Source of the DNA: Datura wrightii
Taxonomy: Eukaryota > Streptophyta > Magnoliopsida > Solanales > Solanaceae
Assembly (NCBI GenBank): GCA_035772735.1
Contig: JASDFA010000020.1
Coordinates: 109,461,501-109,525,500 of the forward strand
Direction: 5' to 3'
Length of the DNA: 64,000 bases
In this document: piece after piece, positions 23,101 to 35,728 of the stretch
Position numbering within the stretch: the stretch's first letter is position 1
How the letters are laid out: every line of letters begins with the position of its first letter
Made by a program: the position numbers and the translations under genes
The notes under the pieces: model-generated
Told to the model about the DNA's origin: nothing
Seen by the model: the letters and a program-made list of their open reading frames with translations, nothing else
Database searches by the model: none

Positions 23101-26100
23101 CTGTTTCCATTATCTCAATTACAACCTTGGATCAGCCTGTAACATTTATTACTTTTTCCTTTCTTGGATTTTGTTATGTAAGATCCAAACTGCTTTACAA
23201 ACAAAACATCTACAAGGAGTTCAGTTCACTGTTCATATAAAGCTTCCTTGGTTGCTTCTCTCAGACTGCTAAATAATTCAAGAAAGTCCGCCGTCACCCT
23301 CTCCCCCCAAAACAAAATACCCACTGGAGAAGACAGAAAAGATGAAAAGGGAAAAAGAAAGTTTATTAGAGAGAGGTCAAAGGAGTTTGAAGAGCTCGGA
23401 CTGTCTCATAAGGTAGCTATCCATTGAAAAAAGAAGGCCCACATACGGATGAAGTGCTTGGGCAGATATAGAAGATATTGCGAGCATCACAAAGAGAGAG
23501 ACTTTGAAATATCAGCTTGCATCTCCCAATTTAGGAGAACATAACTAAGTAATTTACCTCCTCCTCGAGGCAGCACAAGTGGCCTCAAACTTTGAGGAAC
23601 GGACTGATTTTGTTGATTTGAGTATGTTATCAATTCTTCAAACACCATGTAATTTTCGTGTAACAGGAGGTGTCTTGTGCAGATCAATTCCAGTCTCCCG
23701 CGGAAGAAATATGTAAGACCACTGTCATCATAAGAAAGGACCTTGACTCTCTAATTCAAAGTCTTGGCAGAACTTGCAAAACCAAAGATAATAACACTCT
23801 TTTAGGCTGTCTCTTAGTTTGTTCATCTTTAGTTAGATATAAGAAGGAATTTGTAACTTTTGTAACAGGTTGTTTGGAGCATTGCTCGCAATGTATGGAG
23901 TGAAGCACAAAGTAGCCACACCCTATCATCCTCAAACAAGTGGCCAAGCAGAGGTATCTAATAGGGAAATCAAAGCGATTTTGACAAAAACAATGAATGC
24001 AAATAGAACTAATTGGGCTAGGAACCTGGACGATGCCCTCTGGGCATACCGAACGGCTTACAAAACACCCATTAGCATGTCACCTTATTAGCTGGTAGTT
24101 GGCAAAGCTCAAAATATTAAGTTCTGAGATCATTCTATTAATCCCACTCTGTATGGGACCTCTAGCATTTGTATAAGGTGGGCTATAAATAAGACACTGA
24201 GCAATTTAACATAGCATACACAAGAAGATATTAGACCATGCAGCAACAAAACTACACTATAAAGTAGCTACTCACCAAGAAACCTTGTTGATCAGGGAAG
24301 GCAGCTAAACACCGAGTTTGATACTTTAAGGGTGAGGTTATTCTCTTGAACTCAGTCTGTAACAATTTTAAGGAAATATAAGCTTTTAGCAATTAGAGGG
24401 AAATGCTAGTAATATGTAGATACTGCAGAATGATTAATACTTGAATATGCAGCAACAAAAATTCTGTAAGTATAAAACTTGGCTTTGCTAACTTCTGTCT
24501 AAAATCTAATAAGAAAAATATGTAGTATCCTTAAGTTTTCTTTCCTTTTTAAAATTAATGAGTAGGACCAAAACCTATGAAATTGATGTTCTTAACATTC
24601 TAAATGTTTATTTTGGTTAACATTGCAAGCCTTCAACTTCAATTTTTCTAAACTAAAAATACTCTCTCAAAAGGTTTTACTAACTTTTTTTGATGAAGTC
24701 AAAAAGTTTTACTAATACGACAACCTTTCATCAAATGTAGAAGGTCCAGATATATTAACAACAACAACAACATACCCAGTGAGATCCCACAAGTGGGGTC
24801 GGGGACGATGGAGTGTACGTAGACCTTACTCCTACCTTTTGTGAGGTAGAGAGGTAGAAAGGTTGTTTCCGATAGACCCTTGGCTCAAGAAAAGCATTTT
24901 CAAAAGTAGGTTTTACAAATACAAGAGTAAAAGCTATGATGAAAATACTGTAGAAAAGAAGTACTGACAGCAAAAATAGTAAAGATAACCCAAGTAAAAA
25001 CACAATAGTAGTAATACTATTGGAGGATAAGATAATAATAGACTAATAATAATGGTACTGATAAGTAGCAGATCTTGATATATTAACAATTTTATTTAAT
25101 ATTACACTACAAATTACTAGATTTATCACTCTATCCATAGAGTGACCAGGCCCCTAAAACTCCTTTAGGCCCACCAGGAATAGAAAATAGTTGGCTGCCA
25201 GAATTGTAGAAAGGACAAGACTTCACAAACTAGTCTCTCCAGTAAAATCATAAAGAACAGATGGAATAACTTTAGCAATACACCGCAACTGCAGGAAGGT
25301 ACTTTTAGTGCAATTGATATCTTTAGATATAGGGGAGACTACACAAAAAATGAAATCTTTAGATATAGGGGAGACCACACTAAAAAATGAATTCCCTGAC
25401 CTTTTCCAGTTTGCCTCTTGTCCTGATTCTACAATTTGCAGGTTAAAGTAATGGAAGCTGGAAGATTTGTGCAGGAATTGCCAAGATTTGGAGGTGTGGA
25501 AAGATTAATGGCATTGTCAAGCAGTTTGCAGGAGGTAAAACAATGCACACTGACAGTTGATAAAATGAGATGTACTTTACTTCAGTTGGACAGCTTTGCG
25601 TGGGGCTTGCTTTACTCAAAGAGAATCTAAAAGGAATAGGGGGTTTACTGTTGAATAGGTGTCACACATGTAAAGTAGAGATGAGACTCCAAGAATCTAC
25701 TTCCGTTGTGTCTTGTTGCAAAGAATGTCTTGGATATCTTGTCAGGGATACCTTCTCGGATCTATATGCCTAGAGTGAATTATGTGTTACACTCATAGAT
25801 ATGCATACATAAGTTGGTGTGGTTGGAAGGTGAGAAAATCAATTAGAAGAATGTGTCATTCAATTCCAAGAAGCATTCTATGGACCTCCCCGGAAGGACA
25901 ACCAGAAATCTTACGACGGAGTAATTTATACCCCCACTCCCTCTTTGAACACCAAAATTTTAATGAATATATTTTTGGTCAAATTCACATACGTAAATGG
26001 TATAGATGATCTTTTGGATTTGATTAGCTCCTTAAGCTTTGCATGGGAGCTTCAGTTTGGGTTTTTAACCACTGCATCTTCAGCAGGCATCGGTTTTTAA

Positions 26101-29100
26101 AAAAGCATTGATTTCTACATCTAAAGAAACATGACATTAATGTACAAAACACAGTTGCACAAAAGCATTTTAAATAAAGAAACTTCATTAAACTGTCCTA
26201 TAAATCACTTGCTTATTTAGGAGTTGCAGACAAAAATAAAAAGGCATACCATCAGAAAGAATATCTACTACCCTATAAAAATAAATTTACAATGAAGACA
26301 TTACATAATAGTCCAGTATGTGGCACAGAATGTATTGCCAACCAACAATACCAATGAGCTAAGATAAAGATTAACCTAATTGCTCACTGGTACGAAATCT
26401 AACCGCTAAAACATGTTCAATGACTTGAATAATTCCATCAAACATGAGAAGTAATACCTGAGGATTCTGCAAATTGAAAACAATAAGATTTCTATCAGCT
26501 GTGCCAGCAACCATCAAAGGATGTTTCACTGTGAGTGCATAGCAGCGCGCAGGAAGTTGTTGGACATGTGCTGGATTTGGCTGTCTCAAATCCCAGTACC
26601 TGCAAGAAAATTGTACCCAGGATTACAAGTCTAAATACAAAGTTTATTACAGAATCCTGGCATAGATCAACATATGTTTTGTCTTAAAAAAAAGGGGGGA
26701 AACATTAGCGTGTGAACCCCAAAAAAGGAACCTCAGAGAAAGCAGACACTTGATTATCTACATATTGAGAGTAATGATCTTAGTATGCAGGAAGTGAAAT
26801 AAAAGCCCCACCCTAGAAAGATGCACTATTTTGAGTAAATTAACGCCAAAAGCATATGTTTACTCCATGAATCATCTTATTGACTGACAAAACAATAGTT
26901 TGAAACTCCAATTCTCCAGTCACCCACAAAAATAACAAAGTTAGTTATACTAAGGCTTCATTTGTTTTCACTTAATAAGCATATAAATCTGAATCATCCA
27001 AGTCTCAGCCCATTAAGTGCATTTATTTTTCTTTCTTTAAAACATCTTAATAGATCTCAATAAATCAGATATGTACCAAAGTTTTAACACCATTCAGACC
27101 TTAAAAATTACGTCACGCTCATTTTCTTCTTCGAGCAAAACTCACGCATCGCCATCTCTCTGTTCCAACTATCAACCAGCCAACCCAATCTTTCCCTCTT
27201 AAACTGGAGGCATATCAAATCCTGGCCGGGTATTTGGGATTCTCCAAGTCTTGATTCTGTATTTTAAATTTTAATGGTAGTTTTCAGTTTTGAGATAAGG
27301 GTTTAACAAGACCCCTTTTGACATACGATTTGAGAAGATCAGTGGCTAAAATGGAATGAGATGTCGGTAAAAATAGCGGGTTTCGATGGGGTGAGTCAAG
27401 GTCAATAATCAATACAATGAGAGAGTTACAGATAGTTTGAGAAAAGTTTGGCTTTGAGTATTCTTTGAGATGTTTCTTTGGTGGTGGTAGCAGCCAAGCA
27501 ATTCTCCAATCTACTGTTGCAGAGTTGTTTATTTTTTCCTCCACCTCATATCTTGCAAGTTTCGACTATGTTGCAATTGTAATTGTAAGTATTTCAGGTT
27601 TGTTGAGAAGTTCTATGTTTCCTGGTAAGCGAGAGTTGACTTATGACCAGGATAATTGGTTTAGTTGCATAAGCTTCCATTCTAAGTTACAGTTTAACAA
27701 TGAAATACGTGACTTTTGTTAATTGACCATCGACTGAGCAGCTTTGTTTGCCTAAATTCATCTGTACGTCATATATAGTTGATATTTTCAAACCAGATTT
27801 GGGATACTGCATTTCTCAAGATGTGAAATTCATCCGTTCTTGATTTTATACAGTTCATGTTTTCAAATCAAATTTGGGTCACTGCCGTTCTCAAGTGGTG
27901 ATAGTATTTCATTTATATCTAAAAATATTACAATTTATCTCAAATGATAACTTTTTTCTTTGTTTAGGTTAAGATTTTCCTTGATATTTGTTGATATAAT
28001 ATTTAATTACTTTTTTGTAGGAACTGTATATTTATTATGTTTAAATATATATAAATTTACAAAAATTCAAATGCTGAAAAAACAAGCACTCGTAATCATT
28101 CAGTGTCCTACCTAAAGACAACATCTTAACATTTAGACGTACATTCAGATTCAGCTCTCTTAAATTTTCATTAAAAAATGATCCCTATGATGCATATTTT
28201 TGGGAAATGCGATATGCAGCAAATTCGACTTCAAACTCCAGTTACCTCAGAGTCTTATCCCAGCTTCCTGTGACCAAGAGATTCATCTCTGGGATCCAAG
28301 CCAATTCCTTGATGGGAGCATCATGCATGGCTACTGTTACGGGTTGAGAACCAGATAGCGACCACATTTTCACTTGCTTGTCACAACCTCCAGAGAAGAC
28401 AGTTGTCCCATCATCCTTCCAAGCTGAGCATAAGACCTGCCAGAAATAGATTGTATATAGCTAATAAATCCAGGTCATACAGCAAGAAGAGTAAATTTAC
28501 AAGCAAAATGCCCATATATTACCGGGTGTTCATGCGATATAGAGGCCTTGGTTACAGTTCCAAGGTTGGTTCCACTTCCCATCACTTCCCAACATCGTAC
28601 CTAGAAAAGCTCATAGAATAAGATTGATTTTCAGTTCCACCTAACAAACAAAACCATCTAGAAATAGAAGAGAGGCGGTTGTACCTTAATATTTTACCAC
28701 CCCAGCCCCAGCCCCCAACCCCTCTTCCCAGTAATAAAATCTTACTAACATACGTATTACTAAAACAAAACCAATACGTAGTGTAACTACCTTGGTCATC
28801 CCCCCATGTCTAGACACATTCAACAACAACATAGCCATTGTAGTCCCACAAAGTGGAACTGGAGAGGATAGAGTATATGTGAACCTTCCCGCTCCGTCTA
28901 GACACACTCAACAGACAGAATGAGAACTTCTAAAAATAAACTTCTAAACGTCTATCTCTGTACTACACCCTATTCCACCTTTTAGCCCATTACTTTTCAT
29001 ATTTTGATTGAAAAATCATTTAGAATATTATCCCACTTAGAGGTTTTAGCAACTACGCTAATGAGCAATTAGAATATTATTTAGAAAATGTTACATATTG

Positions 29101-30089
29101 AGTTTGCCATGATTTCCTGTCACCCTTAATTATCACAAACATATCAGATCAAAAAGTAGAGTTATCTACACAAGAGATTTTAGAAGTTCTATTAACTTTT
29201 CTAATATTATGTAAATAACCTATTTGGACAGACAACAAACAGGGATTGCTAATTGGAGAGCCTCAAATGCTTATCAAACATTTTTCATGCTCAAAAAGTA
29301 ATATCAATCAACTACGCCTAATCCCAATCAGTTCAGTTCAACTGTATGAATCATTTATATACTTTCCACCTTTCCAGTCTATTCAAGTTCATTTCTTTCC
29401 AGTACTAAATAATTTATCTTTTGGCAAATTAGGGTTATCTAAATTTCATAGTTATCCCTACTCAAAAAGTAAAAAGACCCATAAAGATTTTCTAAAGAGG
29501 GGGAAAATATCAACGGAGAGCAAACCAACCTGGTTATCCCATGAAGTAGCAACCAGAAGATTAGCCTTCGGACTGAAGCAGAGGCTTGATACAGAATCAG
29601 CAGGAGGTTGTTGAACCTTACGAGTAGATTACCCAATATGTTAAGTACAAATTTCAATCATGAGAAAAAAGAATTCCCTCAAAATTAGAACAACCAAGAA
29701 CCAGAAATATCATTAGTTTCTAGAACAGGAAATTTCGCATTTAACTTCAATAACCAACTTTGTATTCCCTCCATCCCCAAAAGAATTGGGATTTAGAGCA
29801 CAACGGCCAACACAACTGATTTTCAGTATTAATCCAAATTACATTCCTTAATTTATATATACATATTTAGAAACTTTACAAAAAGAAATACCTATAAATA
29901 ACAATTATACTTAAAAATCTAAATCAAAATCAAAGAAACACTTCTATTCCCAAGGAAACAAATTGGTACAGAGAAATTTCGAAAAGCAGATAAAAACTTA
30001 GAATAAAATAACAAAAATTGATGAAAGAATACCTCTGTAGACTTATTAGGATTTGTGTTTGCAGCAGCAGTGGCGCCAAATATAGACAT
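20138..30089 (-). CDS. RAE1: RAE1 mRNA export factor (WD40), 11 exons, with a premature stop
   Basis: RAE1 is a WD40-propeller protein of the nuclear pore that binds mRNA-export and spindle partners. Coding exons, in order of transcription: 30033-30089, 29530-29616, 28523-28600, 28246-28436, 26458-26599, 24276-24356, 22665-22793, 22027-22104, 20685-20756, 20309-20389 and 20138-20188. Every intron is GT-AG and every phase joins cleanly to 348 codons, about the usual plant length. The protein starts MSIFGATAAANTNPNKS and ends with SGRK then TGA. WD-type stretches include VATSWDNQ, FSGGCDKQVKMWS, VTGSWDKTLRYWDLRQ, VAGTADRN and ATAGSDGAFNFWDKD. The one fault is codon 246 in exon 7, TAG at 22692-22694 where the family has Tyr, which removes the last about 100 residues. 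This is either a recent pseudogene, a truncating allele or a base-call error. Confidence 0.92.
22692..22694 (-). other. RAE1: Nonsense codon (TAG) in RAE1 exon 7
   Basis: In the exon frame, the codons after CHREGNEI read TAG and then SVNSLNFHP. RAE1 proteins have Tyr at this point, so the change is one base in the third codon position. The frame and splice sites before and after it are undisturbed. Confidence 0.85.
23864..24106 (+). pseudogene. Isolated Athila-like integrase fragment in RAE1 intron 6
   Basis: An open stretch of about 73 codons reads the end of an integrase core: HPQTSGQAEVSNRE carries the catalytic Glu region, and LDDALWAYRTAYKTP follows. It then hits TAG at the point where the lineage continues. 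It matches the corresponding part of the Athila pol at 55148-58051 in kind but is a different sequence. It lies antisense to RAE1, without LTRs or other domains nearby. It is a scrap, not a working gene. Confidence 0.8.
24749..25088 (-). mobile_element. 5'-truncated RTE-type LINE 3' end in RAE1 intron 5
   Basis: On the minus strand it ends in a (TTG)n tail (seen here as acaacaacaac at about 24758-24770). This is preceded by the solanaceous LINE/SINE 3' sequence (tatcggaaac, cctacc, ccccacttgtggga). It is bracketed by a perfect 12-bp duplication GATATATTAACA at 24749-24760 and 25077-25088. The body upstream of the tail resembles the 3' UTR of the LINE at 42039-42200. A TS-type SINE sharing this tail is the alternative. 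Confidence 0.7.
25436..25960 (+). pseudogene. Possible L1-LINE remnant (zinc-binding RT tail) in RAE1 intron 5
   Basis: Broken frames read LLLNRCHTCKVE, then GWKVRKSIRRMCHSIPRSI and LWT. These resemble the cysteine-rich tail and following Trp-rich segment found at the 3' end of plant L1 ORF2. Several frameshifts would be needed to join them. The identification is tentative. Confidence 0.35.
28807..28912 (-). mobile_element. Very short LINE/SINE 3' tail in RAE1 intron 2
   Basis: About 70 bp of the same 3' tail (caacaacaaca, tagtcccacaa.gtgg, gtatatgtgaacc) lies between near-identical flanks, tctagacacattcaac at about 28809-28824 and tctagacacactcaac at about 28897-28912. These look like a target-site duplication. 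It is a strongly truncated retroposition. Confidence 0.6.
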
Positions 30090-31394
30090 TGAAGCTGCTT
30101 AGCTAATGCTCAGCTACGATGAACAACAATGCCAAAAGAAAAAGAAAATTGGAAGAAGCATTCAGAATAAAAATTCACCGGAAATAAAATTATGTGATAC
30201 TGTTTTCTTCTTCCACCGTAGTAGGAGTCTTTGATTTAAGCTTTTGACTTCTACATTAATGGAGGTAAACACATCATGTTTAATGGTTATTTCCTTCCGC
30301 TGCAACTATCATTACCAACAGAAAGATTTTGACCTTCACAAAATTGCACTTAGCGGAGACCAAGAGCTGTTGAATTTTAAAGGAAAAAAGAAAAACGAGA
30401 GAGACCAAGAGAGCATTCGACTGATTCTAGAATGTAAGGCTAATTCTCAAATTTGAAGATTCACCTTTGGGGATTCAAACCCTAAAAGACAGATTCAGGA
30501 TTTCTGTGATGAGTAAAGATATTGTGGGAGAAAATCAAACTTCAAACTTCGCAGGGTTTATATATTGGGCAAATAGCTTTAAATTGAAGCGGACTTCGGG
30601 ACTTTTTTCATTTCAACTTTCCGCTCCAAAAATTGTGTGCGCAAGTGTGTGCTTCGAGCCAACCTCGAGCCTGCTTTTTATGGAAACTATAAATGGCAAA
30701 TTGGCGGGTAATTTAAATTTGTGCAATTTAAAATGAGTTAATTAATAATTAAGTGAATTATTGATTCGTTTAAAGGTTATTTGAGCTTAAATAGGTTGGG
30801 CTGAAATGCGGACCATAACTTAATCCGCTCAATTCTGATTAAGTTTTAATTGTTTTATTTATTCTTTTATAATCTTTTGATAATTTATAAACTTAATATT
30901 TCTCTTTATTATGACTAATATAACATATTAAATAAAATAAAATATTTTTAAAAAAATATTTTGGTAAGATTTCTCATGAATTAGTTTGGGCCAGACATTA
31001 GCTCAATTGATGAATTAAAATGAGTTGGGTTGAAATTGGTTGAGCTAATAAATGAGCGGGTCAATTATCAGCCTAAACTTGAGCAAATTGAGCAAGTTAT
31101 GATCTGATCGACTGATTTTGCCACTTCTAATCGTAGCCGAGCCGAATTCGAGGTGAGCCCAATTTGACTCTTTAATATTTATTATTATACAGTGTTGCGT
31201 TATTAGAAAATTAAATTTATCAAAAATTAATAACAAATATAATCATTACTAGATTAAATTGGTCATTGCAATCATTACTAGATTAAATTGGTCATTGCAT
31301 TTAACTAAATTGTATTATATACAATATTAGTATAAATTAAAACTCAATACAAATGACGTTAAACTTATTATTGAACATAGAATAGAACTTTCTG
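30090..31394. other. RAE1 5' flank; no other gene seen
   Basis: This holds the RAE1 5' UTR and promoter; no obvious TATA box was identified. A stretch at about 30790-31165 has the pattern of repeated short words (gggttgaaattggttgagct, gggccagac) seen in degenerate DNA transposons, without clear ends. A 29-bp unit is duplicated exactly in tandem at 31242-31270 and 31271-31299. Confidence 0.5.
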
Positions 31395-31612
31395 ATAAAA
31401 AAACACAACAATAACATACTCAGTGTAATCCCACAAGTGGGGTCTAAGGAGAGTTGAGTGTACACAGATGTGAGTTAGAGAGATTGTTTTCGATAGAACC
31501 TCGGCTCAAGAAAAAGTAAAACAAAGAAATCCAAAAAAGAGAAATAATTAAAGTGAAGAAGTCATGGCTAAATACTATATAAAGAATGATAAAGCAATTA
31601 GAAGAAAAGGAA
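31395..31612 (-). mobile_element. RTE-type LINE, 3' end (left piece, split by element D)
   Basis: It carries the (TTG)-type tail (acaacaataac at about 31401), then ccccacttgtgggatt, tatcgaaaac and a poorly conserved 3' UTR. It continues without a break across element D to 42039, where the reverse-transcriptase C-terminus begins. AGGAA at 31608-31612 is the left target duplication of D. Confidence 0.75.
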
Positions 31613-34194
31613 TGTCACGCCCCATCTTGGGGGGTATGACTGGCACCTGGTGCCCTAGTAGGACCTGTACTGCTAACCGGTGAGCCTAAGTACAGCTGGC
31701 GCCTGGCTAGCTCTAACTCAGATTTCTGGAAACAAAGGGCTATATAACGGCTGTAAACACAGCCTCTGGCCAACTGGCCTATAGCCACCTGTACCTGTAA
31801 TAACAGCTAACCAGAAACATATCAATATAAGGGAGCCTATGCGGGCCGACAAGGCCACCATGCTGTCTAGTTATCTGTAACTCAACAATAGAATACTGAA
31901 TAACTACGTGACCGACAAGGTCACCACTACTGACTGGATAAGGCCTCACACGGCCAACATAAACTGAAATGCTAAACAGCTATAACAAACTGCACGGCCT
32001 CACACGACCGGCTCAACTGACCACAGGAAAATATATACAGACTGCAAGCCTCTAGGAGTACTAATAAGATGGTCAGGATAGGGCCCCGACCTACCCATAC
32101 TGTACAACAAAAGGAAATGATATAAACCTCTGAAATATCAAGCTCCGGATGACAGGAGCTGATGACTCTGCGCTGGCTAGGATCACGAGGGATCGCCTCC
32201 TCGTGAATGAGTACCTGCAGGCAAGTAATGCAGCGCCCCACTGGGCATCAGTACCACTGGTACCGAGTATGCAAAGCAACTAAAATAATACAACTGAATA
32301 CAAATAACATAACTAACAAGTCTGTGAGCAGAAGGTAACTGAATCTGAAGAGCTGATAGGAACTAGATCAAACCTTTCTGCACTGATAGGCAGGAACGTG
32401 TCCGTAGTCACGGCGGCCTGCTGTCTATTAACTAGTATATATATATATAAAGCACATAAGTACATATACATTTAGCAAGCAATATCCAATACCAACCCCC
32501 ATAAGCCGGATGGCGCCAAGCAAGCAAACAATCTATATACCCCCACCCGAATCAAAACCAGCCAAAAATAAGTCACTCCACTCATCTGCTCACTCGGAGC
32601 TCCTCTACCGGCCCCCTGGGTCTCCGGCTCGGGCCATAGCCTCCCATATAAATAACCGTGTCTGAGTCTAGAGGACTCCTGTGCAGACAGTAACAGATAG
32701 GGTCTGGTTCCCTGGAACTCTCCTCAGGGCTATCTGAAACCGGAGCTGCACCTGTAATAAGATCTGTACTGTAACTGTATCTGTATCTGTTCCCTGGGCG
32801 CTTGCGCACAACAGGGCTATCTGTACTATAATGCTGATCAGCCTGATATGGGGAAAGCTTTATCCCATCTTCGTCCAAACTGGGGACGGCATGCCACTCC
32901 TTGGAGTGACGTAAACCCACCCGCTCAGTGGGCGACACGATTACCAACCCAGGGGCGGCGTGGACGCTCAATAAGGTGCCCTCACGCCCCATCAAGTCTT
33001 CAACAAACAAATAGCACATATAAATAGCAAGCATGTATAACTGAAAAAGGCTATCTGAAATCTTATTTCCTTATTCTGATCTCTTTCTGTATTATACTGA
33101 TTTTGAGATCTTTATTTAACTGTTTGGCTAATCTGTAGCCGGGATACTATCTGTCTGAATGGCTAATCTGTAGGTATAAAACTGTCTGTCTATCTGATTT
33201 TACTTTATTAACTTTATTCTGAAAATCTGTATCTTTTTATTCTACAACATGCTTGCTAATCATACAATAGGCAATACTGAATCTGGAATGCTAACTCGCC
33301 CTTTGGCGCATGCTTTACTAACTTTCAGACTGAATACGATACGACAATACAACTCAGAATCTATTAGACTTACTTAATTCTCAACATTCAACTCCGAGAG
33401 TTTCAAATACGGAGTTTACTAGGATTTACCAAGCTAAGGCTTACTAACTTGCCGAAGAACAACTTCACATACCTTAACCTCAAGTTATCCGACTGTCAGA
33501 CGAGGCTTGGTCAGTACTCCAGCTATTTCTCCCAACTGCATTCATATATACGTCAATTAGTACTAAATACGACACTATTCTGAAAGAAAACATCACTTTC
33601 GATATAATTATAGCCTAAACTTAGGCTTATCGAAAAACGGTCGAAAACTTGCTATTTTTCAAAAGTCCAGAAGGGAGAAGTATTCACTTTACGGCTAGGA
33701 GCACATAGACACTAGTTTGGAGCAATTCCACTTACCTTAGTCCGGTAGCTCGACGATTCGTCGACCGTATTTCGCGAAACAAAATCCGTAGGAATGCTCC
33801 CTGCTGCTAAATACCTCGGTATCTGGAGTTAATTTAAGTTTGGACTACGTTTGGCAGCGTAATCGAACGATAATATACTAACCCTCTTCATCTCTCTCTG
33901 TTTTCTACGTACTCTCTGGAAATTATAATGAATGATCCAATTTAAAATCGAAGTGGGGATTTATATACTTGGGCCTGGACAGGCCCAACGTGTCACGGAG
34001 CCAACGCGGAGGCTCCACCTCTGTGACACGTTGCCATCGCGGAGGGGCTCTGCCCCGGCTCCTTCCGTGATGGTTCGACAGGTTTCTCGTCCGGTCTTTT
34101 CCCGGGCCTTTCTCTATCACGTATGGCTTTCAAATATGCTTAACGAACGCACGAATAGGCCATCTAGGTGCCGGGAATCTTACGGGGTATAACA
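31613..34194 (-). repeat. 3' LTR of element D
   Basis: 2582 bp, ending with TGTTATACCCC on the minus strand and CGTGACA at the other end. It is very similar to 39464-42033. Small indels separate them, including a roughly 16-bp gap near 39920 and a different length of the (AT)n run near 32440/40275. The 150-codon open frame at 32582-33034 is repeated in the other LTR only because the LTRs are copies. Confidence 0.95.
33960..34073 (-). promoter_or_regulatory. U3 core of element D 3' LTR: TATA and palindromes
   Basis: TATATAAA (minus) is at 33960-33967. The 12-18-12 module follows upstream: CGTGTCACGGAG at 33989-34000, 18-nt spacer, CTCTGTGACACG at 34019-34030 (one mismatch). The second inverted pair lies at 34034-34043 and 34064-34073 (one mismatch). 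The 5' LTR has the same arrangement at 41799-41806, 41828-41839 and 41858-41869. Confidence 0.75.
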
Positions 34195-34208
34195 TTCTCC
34201 CCCCCTTA
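34195..34208 (-). other. Polypurine tract of element D
   Basis: The minus strand reads cttaagggggggagaa, directly adjoining the 3' LTR. Confidence 0.85.
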
Positions 34209-34507
34209 AGAACGTTCGTCCTCGAATGTAAACTTCTATCTAGAGGACTTCTCAACTTACTCAACTTGTTTCTAAGAAATTTTCGGCAGAGTTTCCCCTG
34301 TAATATGGACTATCCCAAAAACCTGAAATGCAGAAAAGTCCAATACAGGTACTGCACATAATACTTTAAGATTCACTGGATAACTAAACATCAATCTTTC
34401 TCATTTATACATACACAACTATAAGGTACTGCATAAATAATAATACGGACATACCTGTCGCCTGACTAGGCCTGGAATAAGTGAGGATATCTAGTTTTCA
34501 TATCTTC

Positions 34508-35728
34508 CTACGCCTCCCACGTCATCTTCTCTCGGTTTCTGTTATGCCACAATACTTTGACAGACGCAATATCTTTAGTTCTTAATTTGCGAATCTGTCT
34601 GTCTAGGATAGCCATTGGAACCTCTTCATAGGTCAGCTCTTCTGTAACCTGGATATCCTGGACTGGGACTGCCCTGGACGGGTCTCCTATGCATTTCCTC
34701 AGCATGGATACATGAAAGACTGGATGAACGGATTCTAATTCTGGAGGCAAGTTCAACTCGTATGCCACTCGGCCTATCCGTCGACGAATCTGATAAGGCC
34801 CAACAAATATCGGGCTGAGCTTACCTTTCTTGCCGAATCTCATCACCCCTTTCGTTGGGGATACTTTCAAAAATACCCAGTCATTTACATCAAACTCCAG
34901 GTCTCTACGCCGCACATCTGCATATGATTTCTGGCAGCTCTGTGCAGTCAGTAAGCGTTCTCTGATAAGCTTTATCTTTTCCTCTGACTGCTGAATAATG
35001 TCTGGCCCAATTAACGTCGATTCCCCTACTTCAAACCAGCCAACCGGCGATCTGCACTTCCGCCCGTATAATGCCTCGAAGGGCGCCATCTGAATAGTTG
35101 AGTGATAGCTATTATTATAAGCAAACTTGATTAGGGGCAAATGCTCATCCCAGCTACCACCGAAATCTAACACACACGCTCGTAACATATCTTCGAGCGT
35201 CTGAATTGTGCGTTCAGCCTGTCCATCTGTCTGAGGGTGGAATGCGGTGCTCAAATTAATCTGCGTTCCCAGATCTCTCTGAAACGACTGCCAAAATCTA
35301 GCCGTAAACTGTGCTCCTCTGTCTGAAATAATAGATACCGGCACTCCATGTAATCTAACTATTTCTCGGATATACAACTCGGCATAATCTTCAGCCGAGA
35401 AAGTAGTTCTCACTGACAGGAAATGAGCTGATTTTGTCAGTCTATCAACTATCACCCATATAGAATCATGTATGTGTCTAGTGCGGGGTAATCCTAACAC
35501 AAAATCCATATTTACTGCTTCCCATTTCCAGAGAGGCACAACTATGTCCTGAGTTAACCCGCCTGGTTTCTGATGTTCTGCTTTCACCTGTTGGCAGTTA
35601 GGACACTGGGCTACAAATTCAACAATTTCTCTTTTCATACCTGGCCACCAGTAGTTTTCTTTGATATCATGGTACATTTTTGTCGCGCCAGGGTGGAGAG
35701 AATAGCGGGCGCAATGTACCTCGTTCAT
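34508..35728 (-). CDS. Integrase with chromodomain tail (element D pol, 3' part)
   Basis: A 406-codon open frame. In order: an HHCC zinc region (residues about 1-50, with H-P-G and CPNCQQVKAEH), the catalytic core with Asp in NMDFVLGLP (about 78), Asp in IISDRGAQF (about 140) and Glu in TDGQAERTIQ (about 175), then GPYQIRRRIG (GPF/Y) near 310. A chromodomain-like tail (VAYELNLP, ILDRQIR, SVKVLWHN, MTWEA) completes it. The chromodomain places D in the Tekay/Del group and would steer integration to marked chromatin. It is one frame off the upstream RNase H because of a small deletion near 35770, and it ends at TAG slightly before the family's usual end. It is not independently expressed. Confidence 0.85.
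   Translation of the reverse strand: MNEVHCARYSLHPGATKMYHDIKENYWWPGMKREIVEFVAQCPNCQQVKAEHQKPGGLTQDIVVPLWKWEAVNMDFVLGLPRTRHIHDSIWVIVDRLTKSAHFLSVRTTFSAEDYAELYIREIVRLHGVPVSIISDRGAQFTARFWQSFQRDLGTQINLSTAFHPQTDGQAERTIQTLEDMLRACVLDFGGSWDEHLPLIKFAYNNSYHSTIQMAPFEALYGRKCRSPVGWFEVGESTLIGPDIIQQSEEKIKLIRERLLTAQSCQKSYADVRRRDLEFDVNDWVFLKVSPTKGVMRFGKKGKLSPIFVGPYQIRRRIGRVAYELNLPPELESVHPVFHVSMLRKCIGDPSRAVPVQDIQVTEELTYEEVPMAILDRQIRKLRTKDIASVKVLWHNRNREKMTWEA

Noticed and set aside
27284..27722. Open frames in RAE1 intron 4
   Set aside because: Overlapping short frames on both strands without domains; RAE1 exons flank them with intact splice sites.
31395..31612. Independent TS-type SINE
   Set aside because: The sequence continues across element D into RTE reverse transcriptase, so it is the 3' end of a LINE that shares the SINE-like tail.
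32582..33034. 150-codon open frame on the minus strand, repeated at 40421-40873
   Set aside because: Both copies lie in the two LTRs of element D, so the repetition is automatic. The frame is not kept in the homologous LTRs of A and B.
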